A stretch of DNA of 64,000 bases from Norana najaformis (taxonomy: Eukaryota; Annelida; Clitellata; Crassiclitellata; Hormogastridae): positions 6,484,913-6,548,912 of the forward strand of contig OZ029925.1 of NCBI GenBank assembly GCA_964023275.1, read 5' to 3'. Under the pieces are notes generated by a model, which saw only the letters and a program-made list of their open reading frames with translations, was not told where the DNA came from and searched no databases. Within the stretch, counting starts at the first letter, position 1; the number at the start of each line of letters is the position of its first letter. Shown one piece after another: positions 1 through 12,789 of the stretch. The translations under genes were made by a program, and so were the position numbers.

Positions 1-301
1 GTTTTTAATCAGCCCTTCTGCATGCAGTCATAATAAAGCATTGTTTACTCGTAACAATAATCCCGGCATCCCTTCGACAGATTATATTCGAGCTTGTCAA
101 CGTTCGAAGCAATTGCTTTTCGATTATTAGGCCTTTGATTACAGCATCACTTCGCTGTTACAGGTTGGGCCGAATAAACAGATTCCATTGTAGAAAAATA
201 GCGCTCATGTATTTATGCCTGTTATGGAACGTTAACTCAGCGACACAGCAACAAACTTATGGCAGCATGCATACTTAGATACTAAGCATAAGCAAGCCTA
301 G

Positions 302-830
302 GTACATACACACATAGGCCTACATGCATGGACACATATATATGCACACACACATATATAAACATGAAAATGCATACTTACATAGGGCCTACATACATCT
401 TTATATGTACTTGTATATAAACATACATACTTTTAAGCATGCATGCATACATACATTTATGCCAGCACACATACATACAAACATACATACTTATAGGTAC
501 TTACATACATACCTACCTACCTACCTACCTACATACATACATACTAACATACATACATACATACACATACATACATGCACACATACATACATGTACATAC
601 ACACATACATGCATGCATACATATATATATACATACAAACATACATACTTATAGGTACTTACATACATACCTACCTACCTACATACATACATACTAACAT
701 ACATACATACATACACATACATACATGCACACATACATACATGTACATACACACATACATGCATGCATACATATATATATACGTACATACATACATACAT
801 ACATACATTCATACATACATACATAAAATG
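302..830. repeat. (CATA)n/(CCTA)n array with an internal duplication
   Basis: Almost unbroken tetranucleotide repeat (CATA, with CCTA, GCAT and TATA variants). A complex block beginning with ttataggtac at 491 recurs at 649, so about 158 bp is duplicated in tandem; the second copy has fewer CCTA units. The open frames here (Met-His-Tyr-Ile-Thr rich on one strand, Val-Cys-Met-Tyr rich on the other) are only translations of the repeat and I do not call a gene. Confidence 0.95.
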
Positions 831-1795
831 AGGTTGGAGGAGGAGCGCTAGGGTATGGTGCATCGAAGGAAGCCTGTACGCATGCGCAGTGCCCCATCGT
901 CACCCAGAGAACCGAGCAGAAGCCCAGAGCACAATAACATTTACGCCTGTATAGAATTACCCCGAATTAGGCGGGGCTGTTTGTGCGCCAAAGCAGGGCT
1001 ACCACCACACATGCCCTGCATCGCGTTTATAAGATGCGGAACACAGCTATTTTGGGGCTTATTTAATGACTTGAGCCCATAGCTACGGTAGCTCGTAAGT
1101 GCTACTATTCACGCCAGGCTGCTTCCCTATGATATTGATTTCTATTTCGTCTAGAACCGACATTCGTTCCTAGGACCCACTGCAGTCAAAGAGTGGGAAG
1201 GGGTTTGTCAGCCTCGGGCCTGAACCTCTCAGAATTATTATCTGTTATTCAGGTCATTTATTTCCACCATCGTTGTAAGCTGACGAGGGAATTCCAGTCT
1301 AGAATTGGTCAGTGTACCCTCAACCTCTGCAGAGGAATATCTAAGTAGATTATTTGTTCTGAATGAACTTTCACATCCTTAAGGGTAGCAAGCACAACAG
1401 AAGAATACTGGCATCTGAAAAGGCGTGTTAGAAACCGGATACAAACATCATGTGAGATGCTACAGATAGTTAGCCAATCATCACTTAATTGCTGAGGCAG
1501 AATGCCACCATAAATGGCTGGAGACGATATCACGATGCCCCTGGATAGGCTCAGACATCCCAATGTTAAGACTCTCAGGGTCACGACTCCACATTTTTCA
1601 GACTGTCGAAGCTGAAGGCTCATTAGCATTAGTATAGCATCACAGATCTGCGAGTTTACTACAGCTCGGGAATTCGTTAGGGGGGGGGGAGAGCATAATA
1701 GACGTACGCCTCATAAACTTGGCGCACTGACAAGCCAAATTTTGCTCAATTAAGTAAGTAAGTAATGCCGTTGTTAACACACTGCCATATGTTTT
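831..1795. other. Spacer, no gene recognised
   Basis: The part at 850-1080 has a higher GC content than its surroundings. A minus-strand open frame of 106 codons lies at 1309-1629; I recognise no family in it. It could be a decayed transposable element or chance. Nothing else is supported here. Confidence 0.4.
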
Positions 1796-1900
1796 TGAGA
1801 GGTACCTAAGAGGCGCTATATTAAGTGTCTAGATACTTACATACATGCCTACATGCATATGTATATACATGCATAACTAAATACATACATACATACATAC
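1796..1900 (+). repeat. Retroelement 3' end, GGTACYTAAAAGGYGCTATATTAAG type
   Basis: The sequence ggtacctaagaggcgctat continues into a TTAAGTGTCTAGATAC segment and then a (CATA)n tail. The same segment occurs on both strands near 7880, 19865, 23338, 54965, 56385, 58215, 60875 and 63205. At 23338 it directly follows a reverse-transcriptase C-terminal fragment, which suggests it is the 3' end of a LINE and of any SINEs mobilised by it. Confidence 0.7.
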
Positions 1901-1911
1901 ACGCTAGAGAA

Positions 1912-2045
1912 ACATGAAGACCTTAAATGGCGTGGCCCCCATGCAAACTGACAGCGGTGGTAAGGATCTCACCCGATGAATTAACTGAAAAATGAGAAGG
2001 GTAGAGGCCGTACGGTCGCTATAGAAAAACGTGTACAATTACATT
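1912..2045 (+). repeat. Dispersed repeat family R4, copy 1
   Basis: About 130 bp running from gaccttaaatggcgtg through a cagcggtggtaagg core to a 3' end tacggtcgctatagaaaa. Related copies are at 4435-4580 (minus), 24845-24975 (plus) and 48065-48200 (minus). The shared GGTCGCTATA 3' end suggests a SINE or LINE tail; I cannot name the family. Confidence 0.75.
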
Positions 2046-2345
2046 CATTGTATTCATTTTTGCAAACGCATTTTGGCACTTACAAGGCACCGTACTACAA
2101 CAACTCCTCTGTGACAGAAAACCCGGTTCGCAGACGACTTCAAGTGTTCAAGAAGAAACCAGACGTAGCTACGCACTACGTGGTTGGAGTAGTGTGTGCT
2201 TATATTGACTAGCAGAAAAAGCGCAGTTTTTTGCGCAACTGCCGCGTCTAAATATAGCCACCGACGCCGAGCCAGAGCGAACTAGACTCAGCATCCTTAA
2301 TAACTTATTATGTCGAGCTGTAGCTGGTTGGCAGTTATCAGTTGC

Positions 2346-2347
2346 TC

Positions 2348-2424
<77 letters not shown>

Positions 2425-2460
2425 CAGACAGACAGACAGACACAGACAGACAGACAGACG
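2346..2460. repeat. (CAGA)n microsatellite
   Basis: A near-perfect CAGA tetranucleotide run with a few CACAGA interruptions toward the end. The open frames through it on both strands are repeat translations and are not annotated. Confidence 0.98.
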
Positions 2461-3315
2461 AATAAGACACGCACAGACACAAATAAACCTACACAGACAA
2501 ACGTACACAGATACATACACATACGGACAAGCATACAGACACGCGGAACGCACCTGACAGTCATAAACTTGCAGAGAGCTAGGTACAAACAAAAGTAGAG
2601 GAACACGACGATACACATAGACAGTCAAACAGAGAGACGGACAGACACACAGACAGAGACAGCCTGCCAGTGTTGCCCTGATTTACTTCGTTTAACAACA
2701 ACTAGCAATTACTCGTAGCCAGCGCTACATGACTAACTAACAACAAGATGGAACAGAGGCGCCACTACTTTGAATGACCTCTCCCCACCCCGCACTGGTG
2801 TATACTCGGGAACACACTGCCTTCAGATTTCATGGCCAAGGCTATAACTGAAGGAAAGCGTACGTTGACCTACTTCCCGGCGTCCTAGAAATGATAAATG
2901 GGCGAGGTCATTTGAGATCACCCCATGGTTGATTGAGATCATGGAGGTTATAGAGTATGCATGATTGGTTGAAATCGTTCGCTGAAGTCATGCATCACGT
3001 CATTGACATCGAGTGACGTCAGTTTCAACCGTTTCAAAACTGTCACTAGCTGATGGCAACTTTTTTTGGATATACATTACTGGAAGAGCTATCTTCTGAT
3101 TTCGTTAGATTCTTTCGGAATGTGGCCCAGTTTCGAGTCGAAATCCAAAGGCATTCTGGGGCGATTATTGCAGGTACATACATATGGAAGCATATGTTCA
3201 AGTATATACATACGTGTGTACATAGGTTTAAAAACACAAGCCAGGGTGCAATTTGTAGCGGGAAGGGGACCTACCCACAACCGTTATTGTTTCCACCAAA
3301 TCTCTCAAGAGTACA
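2461..3315. other. Spacer, no gene recognised
   Basis: Decayed CAGA-like sequence continues to about 2665. The remainder has overlapping short open frames at 3046-3330 in several frames, none with recognisable similarity. Confidence 0.4.
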
Positions 3316-3820
3316 CTAATCTAATCTAAAAACTTCTATAGCGCCACTGTAATAATGCTCGAGGCATCAGTCGATGGTCTCTGCTAAACAAAATCACTGT
3401 CCAGGCCAAAGTCCGTGGTGAGTCCGGGTCGAAAAGCCAGAGAAGAGTCCAGAAGTCACAAAGACAGAGCCTACAGAGGAAATGAGTTCAGGAAAAGATA
3501 AGTTTTCAGTCGAGACCTGAAGGCAGAAACAGACTTTGCCGAGCGAACATTTGCCGGAAGAGAGTTCCAGAGTCTTGGGCCAGACACAGAGAAGGCACGC
3601 CTGCCAAAAGCTGTTCTCGTCCACTGAATAGTCAGATTTAAACAGCCAGAAGACCTGGTCGAGCGGAGGTAAGTCTTGGGAGTCAGTACAGAGTGAAGAT
3701 AGTGAGGTTGGTTGAAATGTAGAGTCTTGTATACAATTAGTCCAGTCTTGAACATTATGCACTTTTCTTTGGGCAACCAGTGCAACAATTTCTCGGATTG
3801 GTGATGTGATCATATTTCGG
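3316..3820 (-). mobile_element. 5'-truncated non-LTR retrotransposon, copy 1
   Basis: On the minus strand, an open stretch (3471-3788) begins LHWLPKEKCIMFK and carries [18 protein letters not shown] and [10 protein letters not shown]. These are the usual remnants of the C-terminal end of many CR1/L2-like LINE reverse-transcriptase proteins. The 3' end reads GGCGCTATAGAAGTTTTTAG and then (TTAGA)n, seen here on the plus strand as ctaatctaatctaa at 3316. Over about 330 bp it is nearly identical (by eye roughly nine in ten bases) to 15591-15945, so both are young. The RT core is absent, so this copy cannot be active. Confidence 0.85.
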
Positions 3821-4434
3821 GGTTTTAGCGATAGCTCTCGCCATGTAATTTATTGTGATTACTTTACAACTGTTCAGCAGTCGATATCATTACCTGTAAC
3901 ATCGTAAACAAACAGATTTATATGCACAGATATGAAGACAAAATGGCATAACTGAAATACTTGCACAAGAGTGGATATGCTGTTACACAAAGTTTTTGAT
4001 GACGCCTTTTGACAATCAGCAAAATGTCTACCATGTCCGATTTACCATCCCTTCCTCACCAGAGAAAACTTGCCAAAAGGGGGGAACTATACCACGTTAA
4101 CTACTCTGGTAGTTGTAAATGTAATCGCAAATTTATATAGCGTCACCCAGAGAAACTCCTCAAAGGTGCTCTGATATATTGGTGCGGCATTGTAAATCAT
4201 TTATTTATTACATGTATCTTTCAACATTAGTCCTCAGAAGTGTGAAACTGAAGGAAGTTTCAGCTGAGGCAAAACTTAGGCTCACTTTTGTAAAGTAGGA
4301 AAATTCTTGCCAATCAGGCAACCATCTTCTCATGCTTGTCTACCTTGTACTTGGCTTTCCTGAAGAGTTAAACCCAAAATACAACAAAAGTCATTAAGGC
4401 AAAATGAAATGCATAAAACAGATATTGTAAACAA
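3821..4434. other. Spacer downstream of MMADHC
   Basis: AT-rich sequence with no supported gene. The run catttatttatt near 4200 gives AATAAATAAATG on the minus strand and could serve as a distal polyadenylation signal for MMADHC, about 880 bp past its stop codon. Confidence 0.3.
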
Positions 4435-4580
4435 ACACATTTTTCTATAGCGACTGTATGGCCTCGACCTTGTTCATTTTTCAATGAATTAATCGTGGAG
4501 ATCCTTCACCACTGTCGCGCGTTAGAATGGGCACCATGCCACTTAAGGTTCCCATATTCGGACCTAATGGCAGCTGTACG
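4435..4580 (-). repeat. Dispersed repeat family R4, copy 2
   Basis: Reverse-orientation copy: ttttctatagcgactgtat at its left, then a ccttcaccactgtcgc core and cttaaggttcccat at its right. It matches the copies near 1912, 24845 and 48065. Confidence 0.75.
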
Positions 4581-5081
4581 TGAAGTCCATCTAGAAAATT
4601 AACTTTGATAAATGCTTCTATAGGTAACGCAGACAACGAAACGTGGAGCAAGGTTTTCTAAATCTCCTTTTACATGTATGGCAACGCCATTATTTTCAGT
4701 AGGTCTCACAACAGATGCCCTCAGTATCAACAGTAGCAAGTGAAATTCAAACTTTAAACTCCAAAACTTAACCAACCAGGTAGAACTTAGAGGTAGAACA
4801 ACACTGTCTGATTGCCTTATAATTTGCAGTTCCTGGAAGACAATAGACCGATATGACAATGAACGTATTTGCAGACAACTGCAGAAAACGCTAAACTAAA
4901 CGTGAAACAACAGAAACTGACTTTTTAACTCCCACTTTAAGTTCAAGCTTTAGCTCTAGACAAAAATCAAACTTCTAACAGCTAAACTTAGCGGCAATGT
5001 CTCTTTCTGCATTATTTCAGAAGTGAACAACCTGCTGTTTCAGAGTGAATAACCATGCCGGCGGTTACAAAGCTCATCGCA

Positions 5082-8000
5082 TTAAGGCTTCTGAGTGATT
5101 TGCTGAAGCATCGGTGTGTCCATTGGTGCGTTTGTGAAAAGACTGCCGACGTAGGTGTGTGTCCCCCAGAGGTGATGACTGATCACCTTACAGCACCCCA
5201 GGTCCTCGATTCCAAATCCCAACTTCCTGTAGCGATCGTCAGTTTCGAACAGCGTCGCACTTGTGTGCGACCCAAAGTACTAACCAAACGACAACAAATA
5301 TTCTATCAAATTCAGTATTTGCAATCTTTAGTAACGATAGTAAATAACTTGCAAAGTGCCATCAATGGGACAAAGTACGAGCCAAATGATAACAAAACTA
5401 TCAATTTCCAAATTAACAATGCTCAATGACGATAATGCCAATCACTAGCAGAATGCTATCAATGAAACAATTTCAATCAGTATTTCAATGTTTACGATTT
5501 AATAATAACACATGTACAAGCAGAGCGATCAGATAATTTTAATTTACAGCTACAATTTGGTTTGTCATCAATTAATACCATGCGCATTACAATAAAAAAT
5601 GCAACAGAAGTTATATAGTTAGCTGACAATGCAACGCTGTTATAATAGATTATGATTTTTGACTGTGATTTTGATTTGAAGCAACCATCGATTGATGTCT
5701 TGAGCATTATCGATAATGGCGCTATAGAAGTCATTAGATTAGATTAGATAAGAAGGCAATTCAAATGGAACAGAAAGATGGCATTGCAGGCTGATGCTCT
5801 TCAAGTTCTCTGACCCAAGGTAGGTTTCAACCTCCAATGGCGCCATTCCCGACATTGTTGGGACACCTCTTTCAGTTTAGGATAATGCTACTTTGCTACA
5901 GTACGACTCAAATGAATCTGAAAGATGGGGGTGCCGGATGATACAACTTTGTCATAATGCAATTATTGAAACGAATCCCAAAGATTATTTAGCACTGTTA
6001 AAGTAAGTTCCAGCATATGTAATCCTTTATCCTGGACTTACAACCACTCACCGGAAGGCCAGATGAAGGATCAACAAAGTCCGCCCAGTAGCCGGCTTGC
6101 CACAAAGACTGGCAGATATCCTCTGCGCCTTCAATGAACTGCAGAAATATGAAATACATCTATTCAGACCACCCCGACAACGATATAAGCAGATCAAATC
6201 GAAATCATACACTACAGACACAATGCACCCAGATTATTATTATTATGACTAACAATCATATACTTTTATCAAGTTAATTTTTAAATTCACCTCAAAAGTG
6301 TAGGTACCTGGATTAAGATACGCCTTCAATTGCTGGCAAAGCTAAATGGCAGTGAATTCCTCAGAAAAGGACCAGTGTGAGAGAAGCTGCGGAAACCACA
6401 CGCCTTCTTTTATGTAAGTATGCATGTAGCTAGATAGTTTCATATTTCCTCTGTCATCTAACTCACTCCTCTGAATGACTGCCCATGCCACTGATTCAAG
6501 TTTAACATTAGGAATGTTATTCTCATTATCATAATTCTTGTTTTATATTTATATATGATCATTTAATAAACTAAGAGCAATGAGGGATTGTGAAGGGGGA
6601 CAGGAAGGAGTGAGTCAGAGACATAGATATAAGAGATTGACCATTATACTTTACATGTAACAGTCACAGCGTTTCTGTAACTTAAACTGTATTAAGCATC
6701 TTTATACACATACACACACACATGCATGCCAGCATATGTAAATATATAAATACCAGATTGAACATAGAATCTGTATACTTTAATTATAACAGCACATTTG
6801 CATAGCATGTTTGGATAGCACAGTTTGGGATGCTAGCATTTGACTTTTGCCTTTGCTTATACAGTTCAAATCTTGGTGCACCATATGACAGTGGAAAGTT
6901 TTGTCATGCCATGTAAACCAACATGGAAAATTCCAGTTGTTGGATTGCAGTTGGTGCACTTGTGCTTCAGACAAAAATCCTTCAGAATGAATTCCAAAGT
7001 GTCCGTCCATTGGTCTGGAAAAACCCAAATTCTGACATACGTTTTTCAGAAGCATCTCCCGTTCCTCTTCCACGGACTCGTTCCAGGCAGTCATGTCGTT
7101 CTCCGTCCACTGGCTGAGTGTGATAATTGTGAAGTTGTCTTTGCTCAGGTTACGATCTGGGAACAGATCCTGAAAATCTACCATATAAACAAACAACTAA
7201 AGCACAAGGAAAAACTGTTAGCCGCATTTAATTATAATCGATACGTCTGTCAAAATCACGGGCAAGCCTCAAAGCAAAAGGCAATTTCTGTTCATTCACG
7301 AACTGACACGATTCCAGTCAAACCACCAACAATAACAAGGCAATAAGAAAAATTATTAATAATGAGTACAAAAATTGACCCATGGGTTGAGGGTAAAGGA
7401 AACTCACCCTTACGCATGACACTTGGGCATTCCTGAGCAACGCATTCAAGAAGATCAACCGAAGTTGGCTTCAGATGAACTGCCTTCAAGCAAACAAAGA
7501 AATATATCCTTACCATGTAACTTAATGAAATATTCTCACAGCAGTGCTATAAAAGTCTCTCAGAGCTTTAAATAAAATAAAGACACAAACTCTTCGCAAT
7601 CTAAATGCCCAGTCAAAATGTCCAGTCGATTCTTAACCTTATCTGATCTAATAAATTCCACAGTACCATTTTAAAACTGCAGGAAGACTTCAACGAAAAA
7701 TGTGCTGTGCCTCAGCTTATCAATTTCAGTCCACTGCACCTTCTACTATGTTGAAACTTCCATTTAGAACATACTCCCATTATGTGCGTGTGCATGTGTT
7801 TTGTTCATCTGTCTCTAAACTACCATAAACTGCGCTTGTTTGATGAAAGAGCTAGTCATGAGTGTATTCTTTCGAAAGGTACTTAAAAGGTGCTACATAA
7901 AGTGTCTACATACATGCATACATTATGATACACTCAGTTCTTAAAGTTGACCCGTCAGTTCAACAAATATCCTCACTTCCAAACTGTCTGTAAACTGCTG

Positions 8001-9537
8001 CAGAACCGAAAGGTCACACTTTGAATCCGCAGCCTGGGTCAGGGTCATGCCAATGCCAGGCGAAAAAGGAAGACGATGACTCACTGATTCAGCATTGCTC
8101 GTAAGTTCGATGACAGATTCAGCTGGGAAGAAAACAAAAGGGTCAATAAACTCTCACTGCTCCATTTCATGCAGCTCATGAAATATTTTCCAAAAAGCTG
8201 GCAAGTTTGGATATTGCTAGTGGTCTGATTTTTCCTTATGTGTCATTGTTTTAAGGTGCCATTTACTCGAGTTTTGACTTTACGATTGTATAGCAATAAT
8301 AACAAAAATATACGAATAATGCTAATGCACTCATTTGGGTCTCCTGTCTGAAGATCGAATCCCAATGACTTCTGTGAAACTGACAATAAATGGAGCCATG
8401 GATGGAAGGTTCTTTTGGTTGCTGGATTTTAATAATAATAATACTAATAACACAATTTATATAGCACTGTAACAAAACCGAGGTCGAAGAAAGGGCGCTG
8501 TAGTAGAGTGGTGACTGAAGCAATTACTTATGACAGCCATTTATCATAATTCGTTTAGTCAATTTAACAATTATCCATTTTTGCACAAGCCTACCTGTTC
8601 TAGAGGCTGCTGGTGATGGATTCTGTGACGCAAAGACTGTGTCAACTGGAGAGAAAGCAGCAAAATGCCTCACTGCTGCGGCAAGGTTTGGCATGTATGC
8701 AACAATTCGACATCTAGCAGTGAGCAACTAGAGGAAAAGAAGAATAACGTCTTCGATTTATCACAACTTTATCTCATTTTTATCATCCTCATTCCATCAA
8801 TCCTCATCTCATCAATCCGCATTTTTATCATACTCATCCCATCAATCCTCAATATCATACTCACTCCACCAATCCTCATTTTTATCAGACTCATCAATCA
8901 CAATCACCTTTGTCCTGAGGAAAAGAACAAAACAGGGGTTTACTCTGAACTGGCAATATAAAAATTCCTGATTGCAGTACATTACAATTATCCAACATCA
9001 ATCATCAATATCAATCAAACATCCATACCCATCACCTGATTCATATTTCAATTCCCAACTCTATGTAAGTAGGTAATGCATTTGTTAACACATCATATGT
9101 CCATCGGCTGAGCGAGGAATCGTAGGTGGACTCCAACCCAGGAACTGCATATAAACTCATTTAAGTCTTCAGATTGCAGAAGAGATGTGTAGTGTCAACT
9201 CTGGATTGGACTCCACTGATTGGGTTCTACATGATTATGAGAGCCCTCCACAGCAGCCTTTTCCAGTTATTTGAGCATTAATTAATTTCTTACAGGTGAA
9301 CTAGCGGAGCTTTAGCACCACCTGCTAGCAAGTACAGCAATTCACAGTAAGGTAATACACAATAAAAATGGTGCTTCTCCTGCACGTCTACTCAGAAGCA
9401 CTTCCACCTCAGACCAAAGCCAAGCAAAACAGTTGTCAATTTTAGGCAGAAGGTGCTAGTCAGAGGCAGGAGAAGTTTCATAAGACAAGTCTTAGACTTC
9501 AGAAACTTGAAAAGAAGGCAATTACCCGTGCAGCCAT
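5082..9537 (-). CDS. MMADHC: MMADHC (cblD) cobalamin trafficking protein, 7 coding exons, 262 aa
   Basis: MMADHC works with MMACHC to direct vitamin B12 to cytosolic methionine synthase and mitochondrial methylmalonyl-CoA mutase. Exons (minus strand): 9537-9526, 8727-8595, 8122-7977, 7483-7408, 7177-7041, 6138-6052, 5279-5082; 789 nt including TAA, with phase matching at every junction. Residues 1-45 are Arg/Ala-rich without acidic residues until late, as in a mitochondrial leader ([19 protein letters not shown]). The body has [63 protein letters not shown] and [16 protein letters not shown], all diagnostic. The Cys pair at 226-227 matches human Cys261-Cys262, of which Cys261 is known to take part in the complex with MMACHC-bound cobalamin. 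The family GPYTNN motif reads GSHTSA here. It is slightly shorter than the human protein (296 aa), mostly in the variable N-terminal third. The last exon is small and easily missed because a longer open frame overlaps it on the other strand. Confidence 0.95.
5640..5742 (+). mobile_element. LINE 3' end with (TTAGA)n tail
   Basis: A plus-strand 3' end, ggcgctatagaagtc, is followed by attagattagattagat. It matches the tail of the LINE copies at 3316 and 15591, including the upstream ccatcgattgatg and gagcattat segments. The insertion lies in the last intron of MMADHC. Confidence 0.75.
7855..7925 (+). repeat. Retroelement 3' end in MMADHC intron 3
   Basis: The stretch ggtacttaaaaggtgctac leads into AAAGTGTCTACATACATG, the same 3' end as at 1796 and 63205. 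Confidence 0.65.
8765..8915. repeat. Minisatellite in MMADHC intron 1
   Basis: Degenerate tandem repeat of roughly 30 bp built on TCATCAATCCTCATTTTTATCATACTCATCCCA-like segments, here about four units. It lies immediately upstream (in the transcript sense) of exon 2. A short open frame across it is repeat translation. Confidence 0.8.
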
Positions 9538-10584
9538 CTTGATGTTGATTCCAACTCACAAGAAAAAGCTGGAAAAATAAAACCATACACAACAACAGCT
9601 GATTTCATATGTTTATCTGCTAAATATTTTAAATATTTATCAGATATCTGTTAGTTAGAAAGCACTAAAATCTAAGGAAGAGAATGAATTATATATCAAA
9701 TTAAATTTATCAGGTAACCAACTTGTTTGCTCACGTTAAGTACATGCATAAAGCCTGCAACAGTTCCAAGTATGTCTCAGCTTCAGTCCGTACACAACTG
9801 CTCAACCCAAAACATGACAAATATGCCAAAATTCACACGTTTCAACAAAATCTTTGCATAAGACACTTTACTGGAATTTGTAAACAAAATTAATACTCCA
9901 GTGATTGGAATACGTCGTGGAGTATAGAATTTCAGCCGAGTCAGCTAGGTGCCGAAATCCATTGAGACTTTGGGATGCATATTAACAGCCGTATAAAGGC
10001 AGAAGTATTCCAATAACTGTCTTGAACTGCACCGATTCGGATTCGTAAACACAGTGGGTTCAGCGACGTATTTAGCTGACCCTCACATTCGTTAACGACC
10101 TTGACAATGTTAAGAACGGACAGCGCTCAGCCACGATTAATAAAATTCCCGCAAAGATTTGGACACAATAAATGTACCTTAGTACTCGTAGAAATAATTT
10201 CCACTATCTACAAAATACTTACTATCAACACAATCACTTTAATTTGACTGAAAACATAAATTTGACAACACTAACCTCTCTAACTGGGACCAGATTGTAC
10301 ATAACCTAGTTCGCTGCTGATCGAGTCCGCTTTAAATTTTAATTCTAATTTTGTAGCGCTAACTTACCTCGCTTAATCAATATTCACAACACTTCGCCGT
10401 GTTTCTAAACATCGCAACGGGATTTAAATAACCCTTGCGTAAGAAACTCTAAATGATTAAGAAAAAACGCCAGTGAATTATAACTTAATTTAACTTATTT
10501 AATATTGTGGTTACTGTTATTTCTAGCCGATCGCACAATTTCTTACCATCATCACAGCCAGTAACGTCTGAAGGTCCAAGACAC
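9538..10584. other. MMADHC upstream region
   Basis: No coding sequence is recognised. The start of MMADHC transcription must lie in this stretch, but no convincing TATA box or CpG cluster is obvious. Confidence 0.35.
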
Positions 10585-10775
10585 AGATTATCTATTGACA
10601 AGCCTGACATGTATAGGTCTGCCTGCCTGACTCTTGAATCTAGACCTGGAACCGAACCCTTCTTTCCTGCCAACTTTGTTTTAACTAAGCGCCTGTGAAT
10701 AAGTTGGTTTTTGCGACTTAGTTCTCACAGGGCGCTGTAGAAATCTCGAGCTTAGGATTACGATTAATAAGTGGA
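10585..10775 (+). repeat. Dispersed repeat family R2, copy 1
   Basis: Contains gcctgcctgactcttg, acctggaaccgaaccc and agcgcctgtgaataagttgg, and ends ggcgctgtagaaatctcgag followed by cttaggattacgatt. About 150 bp recurs at 38336-38490. Shorter related pieces flank 24285-24665. The 3' end resembles that of a LINE-mobilised SINE. Confidence 0.75.
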
Positions 10776-12789
10776 TTGATTTGTTCCAAGCACAACTGAA
10801 AGGATCGATCGCAATGTAGGGCGTACTGTAATGTAAAAACTTCGAAATTTCTCAGAGCCACAGAAAAGCTGCATCAGAAAGATTTGTTTATTCATCGCTG
10901 CTTCAACTACTGAAAGCGCCGCAAGTTCCTGAGGAGATTTACGACTGTTATTGAAAATGTTATTTATAAAATATAGCCAAATTTAAGCCACACCCTTGTC
11001 ATATACCTTTTGAAAGGGGGTGCTGTTCATTTGAGACCACGCGTAGGCCTATTATGCTGCCAAAATGGGCGGAGTTAGTGTTTAGCCTCTTAGCGCGTTT
11101 GATTAACAGCGTGAGAATGTGTAGCCTACAATGCTGTGTATAACTAACTGCTGCCTATAGTTTCTGTGCAGGCAGAGGGGCTGAGCCTAGTGGTAGGCTG
11201 CGCTTCCTGATTGGTTGGAGCTTGAAGACTTCTTGAGCCTGGGAGGCTTTGTCTTGAGGTTTGTTCAGATTCGCGTTGCATATATAAATGAGCAAATGTC
11301 TAATTAGTACGCATTATAGAGTTTAATGTATATACAGTTGTACAGTTGTATGAGAGACGTGTACATCAAGATTTGAAATTTGAAAATGCTGACACTGCAG
11401 AGAGAGATTGAGTTGTGACTTTTGTATAGTTGAGAAGTTTGCAGTGGTTTCTGTTTTCGAGGACCGGTTGTCATATCGAGATTAAACACTTTATACAACT
11501 AAAGAAGTTGAAGTTGCAAGTTATTGGAGGCGACTTTTGATTAGATTTTTTAGTACAAGTCACAGTATAGGAAAACGGTGCCCAGACCAGGACTGGCGCC
11601 GTAGAGTGATCTCTGACATATCTACAAACTAAGGTAGAATAAGGCCTTTGGTGGAAGAAGAAAACAAGAACAAAGATGCGAGACAAGCAGATGAGCCAGA
11701 ACCCCTCTTACTTGTAAGAACATTGTTCTTGGATTTCCCTTTTGTTCTGACACTCTGGAGCATTATTACAATAAAGGGATATAGGGGAGGTGCTTATATC
11801 TTATTTTTAGGCACTTGAGCAGACATCAAAGGAATTGCAAGATCCTACATAAGGCCCAGTGCATCACAGGACTCGTCAGTTACTTCCTAGCTCATGCTGG
11901 TCCTAAATTCTACAGCTTGGTAAAGAGGCAAGTGTGGAGGAACAACTAGCACTACCACTCAACAGGCCCAAACCCACTGGTTTATGGAACAAGTGCGCTA
12001 CCAAACAGAACACCGTGTGGCATTATTATTCTAGATTTTGCCGTAAAGGCTACGTAGTTCTCACATTATTATGGCAAAATCAGAAACCAGTATTCAACAG
12101 AAAAACACTGATCACACCAACTGTCATAACCACTCTGGTTTAATTAAATTCTAAACATAAGTTCGCCCCTCGAAACATTTAATTCAGTTTAAGTAACCTC
12201 TACACATGTATATAAATCACATGTATGTATGATTTGTATTTACATGTATACAGATACAAATGCACATGGGTTTCTAAATTAATATCTATGCAAATAGACT
12301 GTGTGCATAACACAGATATGCATACATATGTATTTGCAGAGCCTTCATTATAGAATTTGTATACATACACACAACAGAATACGTAGATAATGTAATGTAA
12401 GAAATAATTACAATTACGACAATTGTAATCAGATATCCTTAAAGCGGAGAAAAAGAAGGAACAAGTCATGAGTTAAACTCTCTCTGAATATCTACTCTGC
12501 GAAAGGAAAGAATTCGAACCTACCACACGCAAAATCTGATATTGCCTTCTCATGGGTTAAAAATCTGACGAACCAGATACTATTTGCGGCTATTTTAATA
12601 TTGTGGTTTCCTGTCACTACACAACCACATCTAATTGGTGACCCAGCAAAATCTAAAAACTGCCGTAATTATTGTCCTTATCAGATTCAGCTTTGCAGAT
12701 TGGGCAACTGATCCAGCACTCAACCCGATGGCCTAAATTATTTTAAAAATACCAAGACAACCACCAATGGCACACATACCACTGCTCTT
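10776..12789. other. Spacer between MMADHC and DNAJC7
   Basis: AT-rich, with only scattered short frames. The part at 11180-11300 has a GC-richer segment and a tatataaatgag motif, but no gene can be tied to it. Confidence 0.35.

Noticed and set aside
324-903. Tyr/His/Thr-rich and Cys/Val/Met-rich open frames
   Set aside because: Direct translations of (CATA)n; present in several frames on both strands.
2297-2628. Cys-Leu-Ser-Val repeat proteins on the minus strand and Asp-Arg-Gln-Thr on the plus
   Set aside because: Translations of the CAGA microsatellite.
1-5081. Loss of the MMADHC C-terminus from the window
   Set aside because: First suspected because no long minus frame encodes it; then located as the 198-nt exon at 5279-5082.
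5055-5429. A 124-codon plus-strand open frame next to the last MMADHC intron
   Set aside because: The complementary strand at 5279-5082 is the conserved final MMADHC exon ([26 protein letters not shown]); the plus frame only overlaps it.
6780-7040. A 90-residue C-terminal extension of MMADHC if exon 5 is read through its donor
   Set aside because: The extension matches nothing in the family, a clean GTATGT donor sits at 7040, and the expected next segments are present as exons at 6138-6052 and 5279-5082.
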